From Tragulus kanchil (Eukaryota; Chordata; Mammalia; Artiodactyla; Tragulidae), in assembly GCA_022376925.1 (NCBI GenBank), contig JAIOJX010000002.1:131326831-131390830 (forward strand): a stretch of DNA of 64,000 nt. The letters run 5' to 3'. Every line of letters begins with the position of its first letter. The stretch's first letter is position 1. The notes under the pieces were generated by a model. It was given only the letters and a program-made list of their open reading frames with translations. It ran no database searches and had not been told where the DNA came from. A program made the translations under genes and the position numbers. Shown in pieces: positions 51,901 through 55,964 of this stretch.

Positions 51901-54779
51901 AGAAGAAAAAAGGCTTTCAAAACCAAACTGAAAATCAAGAAAATGGGAACATGCATATTGACAATTACCTTAAAGGTAAATGTATTAAATGCTCCAGTCA
52001 AAAAGTATGTACTGGCTGAATGGATACAAAAACAAGACCCAAATACATTCTGGCTACAGTAGACCCACCTCAGACCTAGGACACATATAACTGAAAGCAA
52101 GGGGTTGGAAGGAGATATTCCATGTAATGGAAGTCAAAAGAAAGCTGAAGTATCAATACTTGTATCAGACAAAATAGACTTTAAAATAAAGGCTATTATA
52201 AAACACAAGGAAGAACACTGCATAATGATGAAGAGATTAATCCATCTATAGATTCAGTGCAATTTCTATCAATTACCAAGGGCATTTTTGACAGAACTGG
52301 AACTTTAAAAAATCTTAAAATTTGTATAGAGACACAAAAGACCTCAAATAGCTAAAGCAATCATGAGAAAGAAAAACAGAGTTGAAGGAACTAAGCTCGC
52401 TGACTTCACTATTCTGCAAAGGTATAATCATCAAAATAGTATGCTACTGTCAGAAAAACAGAATTACAGAGCTATGGAAGAGAATAGAAAGCCTAGAAAT
52501 AAACCTATGCAGCGATGGTCAATCTACCACAAAGGAAGCAAGACTATACAGTGGAGGAAAGACAGTCTCCTCAACAAATGATGCCAGGTAAACTGGAAAT
52601 CTACATGTGAAAAATGAACTTAGGACATTCTTTAACACAGTACAGAAAAATAAGCTCAAAATTGACTAAAGACCCTTTTATAGTGTCTGGCATCACATTT
52701 CGGTCTTTAATCAATTTTGAGCTTATTTTGTGTATTGTATTAAAGAATGTCCTAAGTTCATTTTTCACATGTAGATTTCAAAATAGGAAGAGCACAGCAA
52801 TATCTTTTTCAATCCATCTCCCAGAGTAATGGAAATAAAGACAAAAATAAACAAATGGGACATAATTAAACTCAAAAGTTTTGCACATCAATGGAAATCA
52901 TACAGAGAACAACCCACAGATTTGAATAAAATATTTGTAAATGATGTGGCTAACAAGGGATTAGTCTTCAAAATTTACGAAGTGCTTAAGCAGCTAAACA
53001 TCATGAAAACAAATAACCTAATATAAAAAAAGAATGGAAGACCTAAATAAATATTTCCCCAAAGGAAACATACAGATGTCAGAGAAATATATGAAAATAT
53101 GTTAGTATCACTAATTATTAAAGAAATGCAGATTAAAACCACAATGAGGTATCACCTCACATCAGTGAAAATTATTGCCAAAAAATGCACAAACCTTCAG
53201 TGCTGGAGAGTGTGTGGAGAGAAGGGGATGTTCCTACACTGTTGGTGGTAATGTAAATTGGAATAGCCACTATGGAGAGTCATGTAGAGGTTCCTTAAAC
53301 TAAAAACAAAGTTACCATATGATCCAGCAATCCCACTCTTGGGCATATATCTGGAGAAAAACCAAAAGGATGTATGCACCTCAGTGTTCACTGCAGCACT
53401 GTTTACAATAACCAAGAGATGGAAATACCTATATGTCCATCGATAGTAGAGTGGATAAAGAAGATGCCATACATCTATGCAATGGAATATTACTCAGCCA
53501 TTAAGAAGAATGGAATAATGCCATTTGTAGCAACATAGGTGAACCTAGATGGGCTTTCCTGGTGACCCTAATGTAAAGGACCCATCTGTTAGTTCAAGAG
53601 ACATAAGAGATGTGAGTTAAATACCTAGGTCAGGAAGATCTCCTGGAGGAAATCATGGCAATCCATTCCAGTACTCTTGCCTGGAAAATCTTGTGGATAG
53701 AGGAGACTGGATGGGCTATAAAGTCCATATGATCACAAAAAGTTGGATACAGCTGAGAGGACTGAGCACAGCACACAGCACAGATGGGCCTAGAGGTTTC
53801 ATGCTAAGTGAAATGTCAGAGAAATATTGAATGATACTGCTTATGTGTGGAATCGAACAAGAAATTTATAGAAATGTACTTAATTACGAAACAGAAACAA
53901 AGTCACAGATTTAGAGAACAAACCTATGGTTACTGGGGAGGAAGAATCAGAGGAAGAGATGGTTAGGGAGTTGGGGATTAACATGTACACACTGCTGTTT
54001 TTAAAATGAATAATCAACAACAGTCCCATATAGTACAGGAAACCCTGCTCAATATTATGTTACAACCTAAATTGGAAAATAATTGGAAAAAGTATGTGTA
54101 TATATATATATATATACACACACAGATGGTTATGTATATAACTCTTTTGCTATACAGTTGAAAATATCGCATTGTTAAGTAACTATACTCTAAAATAAAA
54201 AGTTAAAGAAAGTACTTGACTATAGTAGGAGACTCTAAAGAATATTAACACAAGTTTTCTTCATTCTCAAATTATGACGCAGATGAGTACCTCTGTCTTG
54301 GGCTCAGATAGCATGGAAACTAACGGTCTCCTCTTTTCTCTTAGAAACTGGAATTAAATGGAGTAACATCTTCTCACCGACCATAATGGATAACTTGGTC
54401 TTTGTCTATATACTGGGGATGCTGTTATTTGATGCTTTCTTGTATGGCCTTGTAACCTGGTATATAGAAGCTGTCTTTCCAGGCGAGTATGGTGTGCCCA
54501 AGCCATGGAACTTTTTCCTGTTGGTGAGTTACAGTGCTTTTATTTTTGAAAAAAAAAAAAACAAAGTTCTTATGAACCTGTATTGTAATTTCTATAAAAT
54601 CCATCATGTGTTAATTTTTCCATGTCTGTAATTGAATCTTATATCAAGTATGAGTCATTCTAATTGCTGTAGCCATAGTAATTCACTGGCCCTTTCCTAA
54701 TGTACTGCAAATATATATATATATGTATATATATATATATGTGTGTGTGTGTGTCTGTGTGTGTGTATATGTATGTATG

Positions 54780-54810
<31 letters not shown>

Positions 54811-55927
54811 TTCAGTAGATCATAGCCCCAAACCCCAAGCTTAACAAATTCTGAGTAACCTATCACTCTTTCAGGCAAGTGATCATAAAGGATAGAACTT
54901 CAGCATGAGGAAATTAATATTGAATGAGTCTTTGGATGCTAACAGAATAGATATGTTCTTATCCCATATTTAGGCACTAACAATCTGGTTTATTTCTTTG
55001 GTTATCCCAGATTTCTTAGAGTCAGAACCATAGCAAAATGAATGGGGCACATCTTGCCTCCCTTGTCAATCTTTTCTCTCATTATCATTGGCTCATGTAT
55101 TGCTGAAAGAAGAAATGACAGGGAGTGATATAATACTTTTTGCTGTAACTTCATTTTGGAATAATTTGGAGGGATGAACTATAGATTTCTTTTGTATCTC
55201 TTGGACAGTTATGATTTCAATACATATCTGCTTTTTTGCTTTGGGGATTCAAATTATAGCCAATTTCCTCCAAAGTTTAATCTCAGGAATTTTTTGAAAA
55301 CCATCTCAATACAAAGGATAACAGACTTAAATATCTTATTGCTTCATTTTACAATGTCATTGCAGTAATTACATTTTTATTGTCTTCTTAGCGCTCTTAC
55401 TGGTGTGGGGAAACAATTGAGAAAAATGAAGCAAGACAATTTTATGAGACAATTGAAGGCAAATATTTTGAATCTAACGGTCTCCTCTTTTCTCTTAGAA
55501 ACTGGAATTAAATGGAGTAACATCTTCTCACCGACCATAATGGATAACTTGGTCTTTGTCTATATACTGGGGATGCTGTTATTTGATGCTTTCTTGTATG
55601 GCCTTGTAACCTGGTATATAGAAGCTGTCTTTCCAGGCGAGTATGGTGTGCCCAAGCCATGGAACTTTTTCCTGTTGGTGAGTTACAGTGCTTTTATTTT
55701 TGAAAAAAAAAAAAACAAAGTTCTTATGAACCTGTATTGTAATTTCTATAAAATCCATCATGTGTTAATTTTTCCATGTCTGTAATTGAATCTTATATCA
55801 AGTATGAGTCATTCTAATTGCTGTAGCCATAGTAATTCACTGGCCCTTTCCTAATGTACTGCAAATATATATATATATGTATATATATATATATGTGTGT
55901 GTGTGTCTGTGTGTGTGTATATGTATG

Positions 55928-55964
<37 letters not shown>

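Larger units (their letters stand above)
48755..52674 (+). mobile_element. L1 LINE, sense: ORF1/ORF2 junction region and parts of ORF2
   Basis: Sense L1: CCTGATGCAAGTCCAGGAAG, GTGATGAAAGAGAAGAACC, CAGCACCACCAGACCAGC, then TTACCTTAAAGGTAAATG (start of ORF2) and, after an internal deletion near 51150/52238, TTCAGTGCAATTTCTATCA. Frames are broken. Inflated by duplications 17 and 18. Confidence 0.82.
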
